Positions 47,474-61,445 of a stretch of 64,000 bases of DNA are shown piece after piece. The notes under the pieces are model-generated. The model saw only the letters and a list, made by a program, of their open reading frames with translations. It was not told the DNA's origin and did not search any database. The DNA is from Hemicentrotus pulcherrimus. Taxonomy: Eukaryota; Echinodermata; Echinoidea; Camarodonta; Strongylocentrotidae. The stretch is taken from positions 196,013-260,012 of the forward strand of contig BEXV01000085.1 in assembly GCA_003118195.1 (NCBI GenBank), read 5' to 3'. Position numbers and translations under genes: made by a program. Within the stretch, counting starts at the first letter, position 1. Every line of letters begins with the position of its first letter.

Positions 47474-50465
47474 ATGTTTTGTTTTAAATGTTAGTCTGAT
47501 AGAACATGTGAAGTATGACTTAAGATATAATTTTCATTTTGTTTTAATCAAACCTGTTTACATTCCATACGTATATGTATGTGTATCGTATATTTATTTT
47601 ATCTTACACTGGATAGATACATGGAGTTGTTTGTTTCATCTGTTACAATATTTAAGACCTTATATAGAAAATCCGTTATCATTCTAATCATTATTTGATA
47701 TATTTTCATTGTGTTAAAAAGAACTTTGGGAAGATTATAAATTATACGTTGCCTTCTTATATAGATGAATTGAATATCAAATATATTTTAATTAGACTAT
47801 ATACCTATAGCGAATAGTACTGATATTTATTCAAATGAATTATTTACAGTTTATGTAAATACATACATGTACATTAGCCTGACAAGGTAAACAAAATTAA
47901 TGTTCAATACATTTGAATTTATAAAAGGTATAGTTGCCTATATAAAATGAAGTATGTATATATTTCAAACATCTGATATTTAAAAAACAGAAACACATTT
48001 TAGCAAATAGAATACGATATGAAGTATTGTTCTGAGTAAATTATGAAGAATAAATATTGATTTGAATACACGGTGTGATGAAGGAATGCTTTTATGATTG
48101 AATAGCTTTTACTGATAAAGGGAAAAGATTGTAAATTAACTGGAATGTATAAAAAGTAAGGGGTATGAACATCAGAATATACTATATTTTTATAGACGAT
48201 GTATATAACGCAGGAAAAAAATTGTTTTAAAAATGCACGTATAAGTAAAATATTGTCTTAGAGTCGATGTGTTGTGTGTATTGTGCTGCTATACTAGCTT
48301 TACCAAACGACTGTCGTGTAAACCTATTCTTGGTGGGTAAAAAAGAAAATATTTCAAAATAACAATGTACAATTCGTTATAGATGTACTATGTAGAAGTC
48401 CTGCTAATCGAAACAGTGAGAATGTGCTAATAATCAATTGAAATTACATCACCTATCTTGAATTGTTGAACATCATTAGACGAATTTGTTCTCTAAATAT
48501 GCGTATATTGCATCCACTAATGAAAGGTTACAATTTTATGTTACTAATTGATTAAATAATACGTTCGATGTATGCCGTCATTTCGAAACAGAAACTTAAA
48601 AAGATATTGTTCGCCAAATATAGAATAAGAAATCAAGTGAAAACATTATCTTAAATGGCGATGATGCGTACAGTGTTAATTACTTGATTTTCTAGTATGC
48701 TTACGCTAAATAATTGGCTACTTTATCAAAATAAATCGTTCAAATATCATAACTGCAATTTATATCAACATTTACAGCCGAAAATTTGTCATGACGTATT
48801 CAAAGGCTATACTTCATCCAAACTGTCATGTTTGTATAAAGTTTATACCGGTAAATGTAAATCCTTTCAGAATAAAGCCTCATTTCCACAGATAATTGTT
48901 CTTGCACAATGAGAAACAGCAAAGAGGTATAGGTGTTCATAATTTTATGTCTGAAAGTTAATCATTATTTCTCTGGTGCAATCAGCTTCTTATGTGAAAT
49001 CGTTACCTTTTATTTAATTATGATACATGTTCTCCAGTAAAACCCCCTACATGTAAATCATTATACCACCAGAGTATGTTGTTCTTGCATTTATGTAAGC
49101 ACCATAACCTCAATGTACGCTTCTTGTTTAAACTTCCTCAAAATATGTCAACGTCATGAAACAAGGATTATTATGTTTTTTGAAACACTGAATAAGATGT
49201 TACTTTACTATAAGATGAGAACAAAAGCAAACTATGTAATACATTATAATAATGCTTAAGAAAGTCGTAAAATGTTAGTGAAATATTTAAAAGGAACACA
49301 TTATGAGCACGTCACTGTCTGACATTATTTAGCTGATATACTCAGTGCAGAAAATAAACAAAACAATTGACCTTAACAAATCGTGTTTTTCTATTCTGTA
49401 CACAGCAAATGTTCTTCATTTGTGTGGTGTGAGTATGGAGAGTGTGGTGACAGTATGTTAATCACCTTATACTTTATTAATCATTAAAAGTAATAAATAA
49501 TAATTGTGAGATGATCCGACATTATGCTCCAGCGACCTTGGTCATGGATTTATTTAATCGAAGGTATATGGTTAAGGTTGTATTATAGATATTTTGAGGG
49601 TTGGGCTTCTGGTTATTAAGCCCAACGCGAATCATACGACCCGACTACGATGCGATTTTAGAAGAAATTGCAATAGAATTTAAAAAGAAAATTCAACATT
49701 TTCATACATTAAAATCTAAATGATCGAGGATCTGAATAGACATATGATAAATAAAATCTAAATTTCAAGGGATTTGGTCGTGAGAGGAACAAGGGCTCAA
49801 TACCATCAAACAGGTTTTATTTATCAAGAAGTCAGCTCAATATAATTATGATCAATTAAGAGAAAGAAATGTGTTGGAATAATAACTGTTCGTGATTTAA
49901 ATGTTCCTGCGAAATGCACCATATGGCGGGTATTTGAAGTGGATTTCAAACGAGTTCATAACAAATTAAGACAGAAGTTTAAGTAAGGAAATCAGTCTGA
50001 ATGAAATACAGTTGATCCATTTTGCGTGGGAAAAAAAAATTAAATGAAAGTTAAAGCCTCTTAAATTGCCAGTAAATACCCCTTATTTTTCACAAATCAA
50101 ACAAACACTTATCTGTTGAAGATCGGCAAGGCTGTGATTCTACACATTTCGTGTCGTTGGCCATTCCATAAGTGCTCTTGGGTAAAGGTTAATGCTATTT
50201 ATGTCGTAACAAGACAGAATCTGCAGTGAAGGCACTGTAGGGAGTTTCATTGATACAACCTAACATTATCAACGTTATGCAAGCATTCAAAATAGCGGAC
50301 CGGAAGTATGTAATATTACTATTCGCGATGATTACTACTATTAAGACAATATTATTAGTACGAAACCAAATACCAGTTTAATATGCGGAGCCTAATTCAT
50401 TCATTCCCGGTGGGTGGTAATAAAAAGCCTGCTCCTGACGTTGCCCTATATTCCTTTTCCAGAGA

Positions 50466-50479
50466 GTTACCATGACAAC
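50466..50479. promoter_or_regulatory. RFX X-box
   Basis: GTTACCATGACAAC differs from the palindromic consensus GTTRCCATGGYAAC at one position and fits RYYNYY-N2-RRNRAC. A CGACGTCAT (CRE-like) site lies 46 bases downstream. RFX sites mark promoters of ciliary genes in animals. No adjacent coding exon is visible, so its target is unknown. Confidence 0.5.
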
Positions 50480-50675
50480 GATAGAAGACGTATAAGTCGA
50501 ACGATGCGGGGAGGACAGACGACGACGACGTCATCGCGTGATCGATAGCATTGAAGATGTACAATCGCAGAGGGTTTTGTTTTGAACGGTATTCCACGCT
50601 CTTTCCATGCATCCCCGAATTTCCATATGTTGTTATCGCTTAACGATATCAAACCTTCTTTATTAATTTTAGAAG

Positions 50676-50714
50676 GGTAATAACAGGTAATTGGTAATAA
50701 CAGGTAATTGGTAA
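50676..50714. repeat. 19-bp tandem repeat
   Basis: Two perfect copies of GGTAATAACAGGTAATT plus a partial third. Confidence 0.9.
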
Positions 50715-53700
50715 ACACAGCTTTTAAAATAGTCGTATTTTCTTTCGAGAAAAGAAATACAGCTTAAGAACACATCGGATATTATTTTGTGAGGCTCTCG
50801 TCATAAGCTGATACTTAAATATACATAAATTTCGTTAAAGTCATAAAAAAAATGTCTCGACAGCTCCATGTAGACCCTTTCGAATTTGTATTTGGTAGCA
50901 AAATGCTGGACACGCCGGTGATATTATATATACATTTACCCTGAAACGGATAACAATGAAAAGGTTCGATTGATTTGATTTGATGGATATTGCGTTCGGT
51001 GAGCAGAAGTTATAGATATGACAAGCACTGGAGCACAAGCATGTGGCATTCATATACAAAATGTCAAATGCTATACATAAATGAAACATGACATTTCTGT
51101 TTACCTTATAGTACCACGCAAGGGAAAGGAAAACGAAGAAAGAATAATGGAATGGAATGAATTGCAAGGGCACGGTTTTTTCAGGATAACATCTCCCTCC
51201 CCCTTCATTATTTGTATCATTATCATGGTTTTATTTGAATTAAAACGCACAATAAGTGACAACCAAGGCGGAAATAGGGGTGGTATGCTAGAGACTTGTT
51301 TTTGATTAAGATTTTGAAATACATATTTGATATAAAATTATCTTTCATAAATCCAAATAAACATGAATTAGTCCTCCCTAAGTTGATATGGAATTGAAAT
51401 CGTACCATTCACATATGAGTAAGGCATAACCATCTAAAAAAATAAATGAGCCTTAAGCTGGCCATTCAAATGTTATTTCCATCTTGGCTAGTCAAATTAA
51501 AACAATGACCGAGAAAAAAAAAACACAAAAGGAGACCCGTTTTGACCGTGCTTGTCAAAACCATGCAGTCCTGAAACTGCATTAAACATCCAGAGTTCAA
51601 TCCTCCATTTTTTCACATTCATTGTTTTTATTGTTGAACAAGAATGTCTTACAGACGCACATGTTCATTAACATCGAGTGGCTACTTGCTCCTTTTCCGC
51701 AATTTTCTAAATCAAACCTTCTAACGGTTAAATGATTGTGCCCATCCGTGAATAAAATTAAAAACTTGATTTTATTTGATGTTGGTAGAGTTTTTATTTC
51801 CCTTTAATTTGCTAAATATTTTATTATATTCTACTGATCCACTTTCTTTTTTTCAACTTTTTTCTGAGTGTATTTTCATTGAAAATAGCTGAGAGATAAT
51901 TTGACTCTATAATAGTTGTACGCTCCATATCTATAGTACATCATTCAAACCAAGCGTGTAAATAATTTATGGCGTTTTATAAAACTTTTTTGTCGACGCT
52001 CACTTATCACATGATTTCATACAAAATAAAACCAATATAACATACATTTAAAGAAACAAACAGCAAATAAAAACTATACTTTGGGAGACTGGAATTTTCA
52101 AAAAGTCCTTGCAACTTTAATGATTTTCAAAACATGCCAACATTTTTTGTACACGTGATTCGTTAAATATGCCTCATTTTCCCTGGTCTACTTACATTAT
52201 TAGGAGAATCACTTGGGAATTGGACTCCACATTTTCGAGGGATGAAATGAATTAGCTCCTTCGTTTAAGGGTGAGTGAATTAGCCACCGTATCAGCTTAC
52301 GCCAGTTTCAATTTAATTTCAGCACTGAAGATCAATTATCTTAATTGGCTAAAATCTGTTTTTCCTGTGGTGCGTTTCTTCGTTCACAACAATACATAAA
52401 CTGTGAGTATGGCCAGGGGTACGTGTCGATAAAAATAGTGTAGGGATGTGTCATGGTTATCCCTTTATCGTTGCCAAAAAAAAAAGAATATTTATTGCCT
52501 GCATGTTTTAATTTCAGACCTCTTTTGTGGGGGAGACGGATTTTGTTGTTGTTGGCTAAGTCCCAGATAATTATGTCCATACATGCTGCAAAGTATTTTT
52601 GAATTGTTTTATGGAGTTGTGGACATAATTGACATGTAACTAATTTTATGAGATGTTTTGTCTGATTTAATTAGCTATAGTGAGGACACCAAAGCATTGG
52701 ATTTGGTCGATAATAATATGGGGCAAAATACCTTAAACATGACCTTATATTTATATGGAAGCAAACAGTTATATACCAACAACCCTCACAAAAAAGAAAG
52801 AATATGTGCTAGCCACGCCCCAGCCCTCGCCTGGAGAGGCGTTTTGAATTAACTCGCTCCTTGAAGTGGAATGCGGGTAATACTGCGGTTGATGACTCGC
52901 GAGACATATTTACACAAAAATAGTCATGTCATGATGATTCTCCATAAAGGCCAATTACCTTCACTTAACTATGATATTCCTTCCATATGCCTTGTACAAA
53001 CTATATGGGATGGTGGTATTGATAAGAATCTCAATTGTATTATCTAGAATATAATCTATTGCTTTTTATTCATTCATTTTCTAGAGAATCCTACTTGCTC
53101 CGGTTCACTTTTTCTTAATGTTCTAGGTAGATTGTGTTGACATTTGTTTTCAGTGCTCTTTCCTTACTTTTTAATAATATGAAGCATGAATGATAGGAAA
53201 AGACACAGCACACGGCCATATTTGTAAAGTAATTGGATTGATTTACAATAAAGAACAATAACAACAACTTCTATCACTACTACAATTGTTTTAAATCGGG
53301 AAAAAGGAGCAGAATGTACGTATCAAAGTATGGCCACGGTTTGGTTTTAGGACAGTTTCAAAGTGTTCAAAGGATAAGAACACACTGTGTGAACATTGTG
53401 GGACACTTTGCCCTTTCACAATAACTGCTGAAAAGTATTTTTTACTGAGTCCGGTTTTGTGTTGCCAAGAAATCAATCCAACCACCAAATTATTTGCTGA
53501 AATCATTCGATGGAACCGTATATCATGAACATGAATTCGCCTAAAGGCTCGATCACTCTATCCTTATTTATCCTTAGTTAGTCGTGCCTGCGCATATTAT
53601 TATGCCACCATTGGATTTCGCTAACTTCAAATCATCGGGTCATTGCGTCCGGTCGGGTAGTCGCGTTACACGACCTTTCGTAAAGAAAGCGGAAGATCAT

Positions 53701-56700
53701 GTGAAGACGCACATCAGGGGCGCGACCTTTCGTAGATTTACCGTAGGATTTTCTCAAATTGTCGGGTAAATTGGACCAGACCATTTGTAGATGAGAGGGT
53801 TTTCTCACAAAAATAACCGTCCCCCTGACATTTGCTTGAACTTGTAGTTTTGGCCTACCATGCACTTAAAATTATTAAAAAAATCATTTCTGTCCCCATG
53901 ATTACGATATTTTGATATTTTATTATAATTAGCCAAATTATTATAAAGATTGTAGGTATGGATTTTGCAATTAATCATTAAGTCAAAGCATAACTGTCTT
54001 ACCCACAGTATTCAAGATACATTAACAATACTTCAAATTTTCACATTCGGTAAGCTCAACGAGCGCATAAAACCCCATCCAAGTAAATTATGAAATCGCA
54101 AATTACAAAAAAAAAAAAAAAAATCATCCGTTATAATCAAAGAAACAAATTATGAGTATTTTGCACCTGTTTAATATGTTAAGACTGAAAATAAATTCAA
54201 TTGGAAATTGTGACATTAAGAATGGGATTAAGTCTCCTTGAAGCCTTTTACAATTTCCAACTTAAACTGTCAGATTCTCAATGGCATAGGCAGATTTGCA
54301 TGTACATTGTTTGCTGTCTGGACACTCGTGTAAACAAAAAAATTCTACACGATTTTTGTTTTTCTAAAATTGGCATGCAGCGCTGCCTCATCACTGTGAG
54401 ATTGCAGATTATTCATCAAAATGATTAGACGGTTGGCACTTCATTATCAGCCAATCACATACTAATCAGATTGGCCTAATTAATTTCTTCCTCTGGAAAA
54501 GAATATTGTCTCAAACATTATGATCACAACAAATTTTTTTTGTTCAATTCGATGCAATTTTAAAACAGCAAAATCGAACCTTCAAAATGTTGAACATGAA
54601 TCGAAAGATACTGCTCACAGTGCTCACTCACGTGGTTTGAATTATAATTCAAATCTTAATGGAAAATCGGTATAATGGATTGCCATGGGTGCCACCCCCC
54701 CCCCNCATAATACGTGATCTCAGTAAAGGACTCGTCCATTTCATTTTTTGATTAGGGCTTACAATGTCGCCGATACATTCTCATTGTATAGCTTGGACAA
54801 TTCTTAAAATGAAATCAACTATCTACTAACGTGTTTGCACTATCACTGGTTGACTTTTTAACTTCAAGTACAATATAACATGACATAAAAAGACCGCTAA
54901 GGAGGGGACATGTCAAAATGGTCTCCATATAGACAGGTTGGCTAGTTTTTATGTTCATTTTCGTTTATACTGGGTTCTTTGAGAACCACCATTCAAGGGA
55001 AAAAACAAAACGTGGCCTTTATAGATAGGTGGTCTTTCTATAAAGTAGCTGCTAAAGTATGGAGAGAAAAGAGTTAATTATACTTGAATAAACATAATTA
55101 GCAAAAGTCATGTGTAGGCTGCAGTGAAATCAATTTACCGGGTAGACCGTATAGATTAATTTACTGACGTCCGTTTGTGGCACTTTAGTTAATTTGTTGT
55201 TGGTCGTTGCGGTTACCGGGCAATTACCATTTCAGATAGCCAATACTCAATCACACAAGCACAACAAATGACATATCAATAATAGAAAAAGAAAACAGTT
55301 ATGAGGATCACTGAATTGTTTTATAGCTGGTAAAAGCATGGTTCTGTATACACTTTACTTCTAAGGTCCTACACGATGCATATTATACCACTTTGACCTG
55401 TAAGCTATACTGACATATAATTTTTACATCATATATCCATCGACATGGCTTATAGAGGATTATTATGTCATATTGCATATGGCGAAAGCCATGGTTAGTC
55501 TGCCAAAACAGACTCTTTTAATAATACATGATCTTTAATCACGGTCGACAACTAAGTTCTTTGTGTCATGAGACATTAGCTAATCAGCAGCTAATCAAGA
55601 AGAAACAAAATTCGCAAAGAAGCAAAATGTTGTTTGAGAGTAAATTTTGTTGAATATTTGTAATAAGCGTAACGTGAAATATAAATTAGTTTTCACCTGA
55701 GCGATATATTATAGACGATAGAATTATCATATTTTGTAATTCAATTGTACCACCGATAATACACAAAGGTCCTCGCATGGAAACATGAGTAAATGGCAGA
55801 AATGTGCAAAATAACAATAATTTTTAAAAAGCAGTCAAATCCCACAGTGACTGTCTTATCAAAAAAATTGTCATACGAATACACCATGAATGTTGTTTTC
55901 ATGCAGGGGTAGATGCATGTATAAACATACAAAGCAAAATACACAAATAAAGGCACACGCAAGCAGGTATAAATTAGATTTAGGGGATGCAGTTGAAAAT
56001 AAAATAGCTGCCCTTTGCCAGGAATAATGTATAGGGCGCTGATTTTAAGAGCGGCGTGCATTAATTTAGGAGGCCCAGTCGAAAGGTTGCTCAATATGAC
56101 GGGAAAGGACGATGTAATTTGGCTTTAGTTAGCGCGGTACCATACAGAATGTGGTATAGACCGCAATACGTGAACAAATTTCATCTATGTATCATTACCA
56201 AAGTAAGACAAAGGAGCTGTTTTGAAGAACAGAACTTATGACTTATGAATGATAAGATTTTGTCGCTAGTAAGAAATAACTTTACTATGATTAACGTATT
56301 GGATTTCGAGTGGACTTGGCAAATCTTACAAATCTTATTGTGTCATTGACATTACAATATAACACGGATGCCTTGTATCCTCCATCATTCTGCAAATCAA
56401 ATATTGTCATTATATTATCATAATTGTTTGTGCTTTTTTATGTGGTTATGGTTCAATAAAATATCTTGAATCTTGCAAACATGCACTTGGCTAATAAACC
56501 ATCAACGTTAGAACCTATAAACAAAGGGGAAATACTTTGAGAGAAGTACTAAATATAGATCGAAGTCAAATAATTTTTAGGCGAAATCACACTGCCAAAT
56601 ACCTTACATTAAATTCCAGATTTTAGGAAGGTACAAATGATTTTCTGAGAATGGTCCCTACCACACTGTTTATGATAACAAAAATGATCACCTCTTTAAC

Positions 56701-57699
56701 GCGTGCAAATAAATGATGTACAAATCAAATGGTATAAAGTCTCCTTCGTTCAAAGGATTCTCAAGATGCAGTTGGATTGAAATATTAAAACAAATTCCTG
56801 TACGCATTTAGAGGGGAAGGGTTAAGACATGCGTTCAATAAGATTATTTCGTGTTTGTTAAATGCAAGGAGAAACAAAGACAAACCAGTAAATAATACAA
56901 ACTTGTTGCATCCCGTTGCCGAAACTTAAAGGGATTGGGTATATCTTTACCTCAGATTCTAAACAAAATGCTGGAATTAGCTCATGTTGCAAGGATAATT
57001 ATAAACCGTTAGAGCAGTCAGGAATCACATGACGTTTACAAGCCGATCGCCTTTTTGGTTATCAAGATATTCATGATATGAATTTAAAATTTCAAAAACC
57101 GTCTCCCCAACGTGTTTTATAACAATATTGGGGAAATTGACGAATGGGTATGGTAAAACCGGTCACTCATAGATTTTTTACTATTTCAAGCACTTCATGA
57201 TCATTTTGAAGCGCTGATTTTGTTGTTAGAGGGTTTTAATATAACACCATATCACAGACGTTGATAACACGCAGGGCCAGGCATGCATCTTAGATTTGGC
57301 ATTGTTAAACAATGCCTTTAACTAATTTGGCTATAACCTTTAATTCATGAACACAATAATGATCAATATCATTGGGTAATTCCATCGTCTGTTTTTGTCA
57401 CGAGAATCGAGTCAGTTTTTATCTTCAAATGCAATTCTCCAAATGAAAAGAGCCAAGGACATTGATTATCAGACGAGCCAGAGCAATAGAATTGAGGAGA
57501 GTAACATGGAAAGTTCAAATGAGGAGTATTCATCATGATACAATAACGAAGGTTGCAGTATGTGGGACAGCATGAATTGTTCCAGGTCTTTTAAATGAAT
57601 TTCAGTTCTAGAGCTTTGAATATTGAGAATATGAAATAATGAAAAGAATGGCAAAGGAGACCTCGAAAGCAAGAGATGTAGAGATATCGGGGAGATAGA

Positions 57700-57853
57700 T
57701 AATGAGATATGGGAATAGAGTTAGAAAGAGAGAGATAGGGGAGACAGAGACAGCCTGAGAAAGGGAGAAAGAGAGTGAGAGATAGAGAAAGAGAGAGAGA
57801 GAGAAAGAAAGAAGGAAAGAAAGACAGAGAAAGAGAAAGAGACTGACAGACAG

Positions 57854-57888
<35 letters not shown>

Positions 57889-57990
57889 TATATATATACA
57901 TACAGAGACAGATAGAGAGAGAGAGAGACTGAGGAAATAAAATGAATAATAAGCTAGTGAGAGGGGGAGAAAGAAAGAAAGACAGAGAAA
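57700..57990. repeat. purine (GA/GAAA) microsatellite region
   Basis: Long GAGAGA and GAAAGA tracts with GACAGA and a short (TA)n. The Ser/Leu/Phe-rich open frame on the minus strand is an artefact of this composition. Confidence 0.9.
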
Positions 57991-58819
57991 AGGAGAGATT
58001 AAAAATGATGATGAGAAAAACAGATCTAAATTTTATGATTTTCAAGGACAAAACAAAAATGAATGAAAAAAACGTTTAAATACACACAAAGTCTTTCCCT
58101 TTGCACTTTTCGAACTAAAATTGAATTATCTACAAATTCCCACTGGCTACATAAGAAAATCATGATAATTACTACTGGAAATATAAATACTATAAGTATG
58201 ATTTATTCATTATCTATGCTAGATTCTGGACCAAAACCATCAATAAAATATATCACCAGATTCCCCAGACCTCACAAAAAAATAAGAAAACAAATGCAAT
58301 GCTTTTTTTTCTTCAAAAAAATAAATAATAGGATAAAATCCTTTCCATTAGGAAATACGCTTTTACTTCAGTCAGCTTAGCAAGCGTGTTTATCATAGCC
58401 CAACACTGTCTTAGGATTGGAATAGTTGATAATACCTAATAACAGCGATAATACCTCGGGTGAGGGATGGATAGTGGCTAGAACAAACAATATTACTCAC
58501 TCCCTCCCGAGAATAAAGACAGTTTCTCCTCATCCTCATGCACCCGACATCGAGATTTATGTATTTTAATGAAACTCACGATCTGCATGCCTGTCAGAAG
58601 ATTAGCCATTGTGGTGATGATATCAGATTCATAGAATTATATTGAGTGACCATTTTCATCGCCCTTGGTAATTTCGTTAATGAATTTAAAATGTCAAGCG
58701 TTGATATACCCTCAATAACGAGTCAGTGAAATTAGCTTTATTGTCAGTTATGAGGAAAATGGTTGTGAAATCGTATTGAATGTTTTTTTAAAGGTAGAGA
58801 AGGGTGAGTGAAATGCAAT

Positions 58820-59145
58820 GAGAGGGAGAGAAAGAGATAGAGAGAAAGAAAAGGGATGGGCGGGATGGGGAGGCGTTAAATAAAGAGCGGGAGAGAAACA
58901 TAGTAAAAAGAGAGATAAAGGAAGGAGAGAAAGCGAAAGAGGGTGAGAAGGAGGGAGAGAAGGAGAGAAGGAAAGAAGGAGAGAAGGAGAGAAGGAAAGA
59001 AGGAGAGAAGGAAAAAAGGAGAAAAGGAGAAAAGGAGTGAGAGTGAGAAGGAAAAGGAGGAGGAGAGAGAGAATGGGAAGGAGAAGGAGACAGAGAAGGA
59101 GAAAGGAGAAAAGGAGAGAAAGAGAGAGAGAGAGAGAGAATGAGA
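58820..59145. repeat. GAAGGA/GAGAAG microsatellite region
   Basis: Dense AAGGAGAGAAGG units with (GA)n at the right end near 59116-59138. It produces Ser/Leu-rich frames on the minus strand and Glu/Arg/Lys-rich frames on the plus strand, neither of which I accept as a gene. Confidence 0.9.
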
Positions 59146-60008
59146 GAAATGGGAGGAAGGCGCTTCGTACAGGCACATCACGTAAATGCTTTCAGCTCTG
59201 AGTGGCGTGTTTTTGGGAGGCGCCATTCTCATGTTATTTTATCAGAACAATCCGGAAGAGATTACGAAAGAAAAGCTTTACCGTTTTTGCATAAGAATCA
59301 CGCATTTTTATCGTGGAAAGAAAGACATGTACTTTCAAATGCGTACGTGACCACAAGCAGTATCTACTGACCACGTATATGATTATTTCATAGTACCGTA
59401 CAATTACACAATGAACAGCTGGTGCATCATTATTATCATTATTATTGTATCATTTTACACAGAATCATTTTACACAGAATTAACACCTTCCCGGCTCCAA
59501 ACAGTAGATTTATTAAGTCATTTTGTTTCCAAGCATAAATTTGGTGTCTGGACATGAACCTTAGATTGCATAATATACAATATACGTCTTTTTCGTGGCC
59601 AAGTATTTTGTCTCCCTCGAGAGAGATATATGTGTTGTATAAGGCCACCTGTCTATAGTGACAATTTTTTGTCTGTTTCCCTCGGGTGGGACAGGTTTAA
59701 TAGACAGGTTTTGCTGTAGTTTGGATTACATTAAATAAAATAACACTCACATCGTTCGCTTTCAATGCACTCTGCTAATCACTTTCATTTATCGGAAACT
59801 TAAAATTAAAAAAAACCTGATTACCGACTAAATCAAATATACCTGCTATGACACGTTAACATCACTTTGCATGGGATCTACTTTGCATATATTGGTTGAT
59901 GCCATGTCAGACGAGCCCTTGACAAGTTTAAGATTTGCCAAGAGCAACAATCTCAATAAATTTGCATGATAACAGGTCTATTACTGTCACATAAAATAGT
60001 CATATCAT

Positions 60009-60200
60009 ACAACAACAACAACAACAACAACAACAGCGACATTAATACTAATAATAATACACATACAATTAATGATAATAATGATAACGATAATAATATT
60101 CGTATCATAGTACAAAATCAATTATACCAATAATGATAGTAATAATAGTAATACTAATGATAATACTACTACTACAACTAATAGTAATAATGATACTGTT
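60009..60200. repeat. (CAA)n and (AAT/GAT)n repeats
   Basis: An uninterrupted CAA run near 60010-60036 is followed by mixed AATAATGAT triplets. Confidence 0.9.
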
Positions 60201-61336
60201 GATGATAGGAAAATTGAATATTGGTATCACAGAAAATTGACAAGTGAAGATGAGGTTTTATGATCACACCATACCTGTGAGTAGTGACACATCAACCATC
60301 CTATCGCATGAGCTACGATTCCTTCCGCCAGCTAGCCCTCATCTCGCTTGTTCCGATAAATATAGTATTTGCGTTCTCTCAAAGGGACTCTTAGGGGGTA
60401 ACATTCATGAGGCTTTACATCTGAGCATGAGTCATAGAGCTAACTGCAGCATATTAGATGAGTCTGTAGCAATGCTCTGTAGCAATGCTCTGTCTGCATG
60501 TCTGCCTGCATGAGGGAGGAAAATGTCACGAGATGCAAAGTTGCAAGAAGCTGTGCGATGGAAATGTTCAATGTGTTTTTGCGCCTGCAAGGTGTTGGAC
60601 AAAATCGACAGCGAAACTTCTTCGGTTTCCGCAAGCAACAATTGACAATACACACTATTAATAACAATATCTTATATTCGCACAAATAAAGGCAATCAAT
60701 AATTCATTAACAATAACATGTAAATTAAAAAGATATACCATAAATAGGAATATATAATAATTTTATGTAGTCCTACCAGGGACTTGTCCCTGGTCCTACA
60801 TTTAAAAATATTAGGCTGTCTTAACATTAAATATTAGACACCCACACTTAAAAATTGAATTGCTAAAGTGAAACTTTTCATTAAAAAAGTAATTTACTGT
60901 CAATTCATTCACAATCGATGTATGTCAATAGACTTTCAGTAAAATTATTAAATAGTAATTTTAGACAGATAAATTGACATTCTTGATGTTATGACCAAAA
61001 ATTCATCCAAAGTGTTTGGGAGACTAAGATATCCAATGAAAGCAACACCATGTAAAATAGCATTTTCCAAACCATTTTTAAATGAGCTAGTGCACAGTAA
61101 ACAATACATAGCTCGCCGTTACTCAACAAAATCAAAGTCATTTTACTGCAATAAATAAACGTTACATACATTATGATGGTTTGATATAAGTTTCAACAAT
61201 AAACTGTTAGAGCTTTCACCATGTACTAAATAATTGAATGTAATGATAAAAAACACAACTTACAGTTAAAACCTAAATTATACATACCCTTACCAAGTTT
61301 TATAATTTATAAGTAAGCGAAAAATTGATCTAAAAG

Positions 61337-61445
61337 TATTCAACAAAGGCCCTAATGCACCTATTCCACCTTTCATTCTTGAGAAATGAACAAAAGAAGA
61401 GATAAATCAATCAAATCAAATTGGAAGGGGGGTATGAATGATTTA
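61337..61445. repeat. dispersed repeat, copy 2
   Basis: Shares AGTATTCAACAAAGGCCCTA, TCCACCTTT and a GGTATGAATGATTTAG end with the segment at 28264-28375. Same orientation, with moderate divergence. Confidence 0.55.

Noticed and set aside
50841..51173. 110-codon minus-strand frame
   Set aside because: No recognisable motif, AT-driven composition, and no splice or promoter context supporting it.
55741..56094. 117-codon minus-strand frame rich in Tyr, Phe, Ile and Cys
   Set aside because: Composition matches random AT-rich DNA. No family pattern was seen.
57608..59232. Ser/Leu/Phe-rich frames of 100-147 codons on the minus strand
   Set aside because: They are direct translations of GA/CT microsatellites in several registers.
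60244..60513. 89-codon plus-strand frame
   Set aside because: No known domain. It includes a 13-bp direct duplication (GTAGCAATGCTCT) typical of non-coding slippage.
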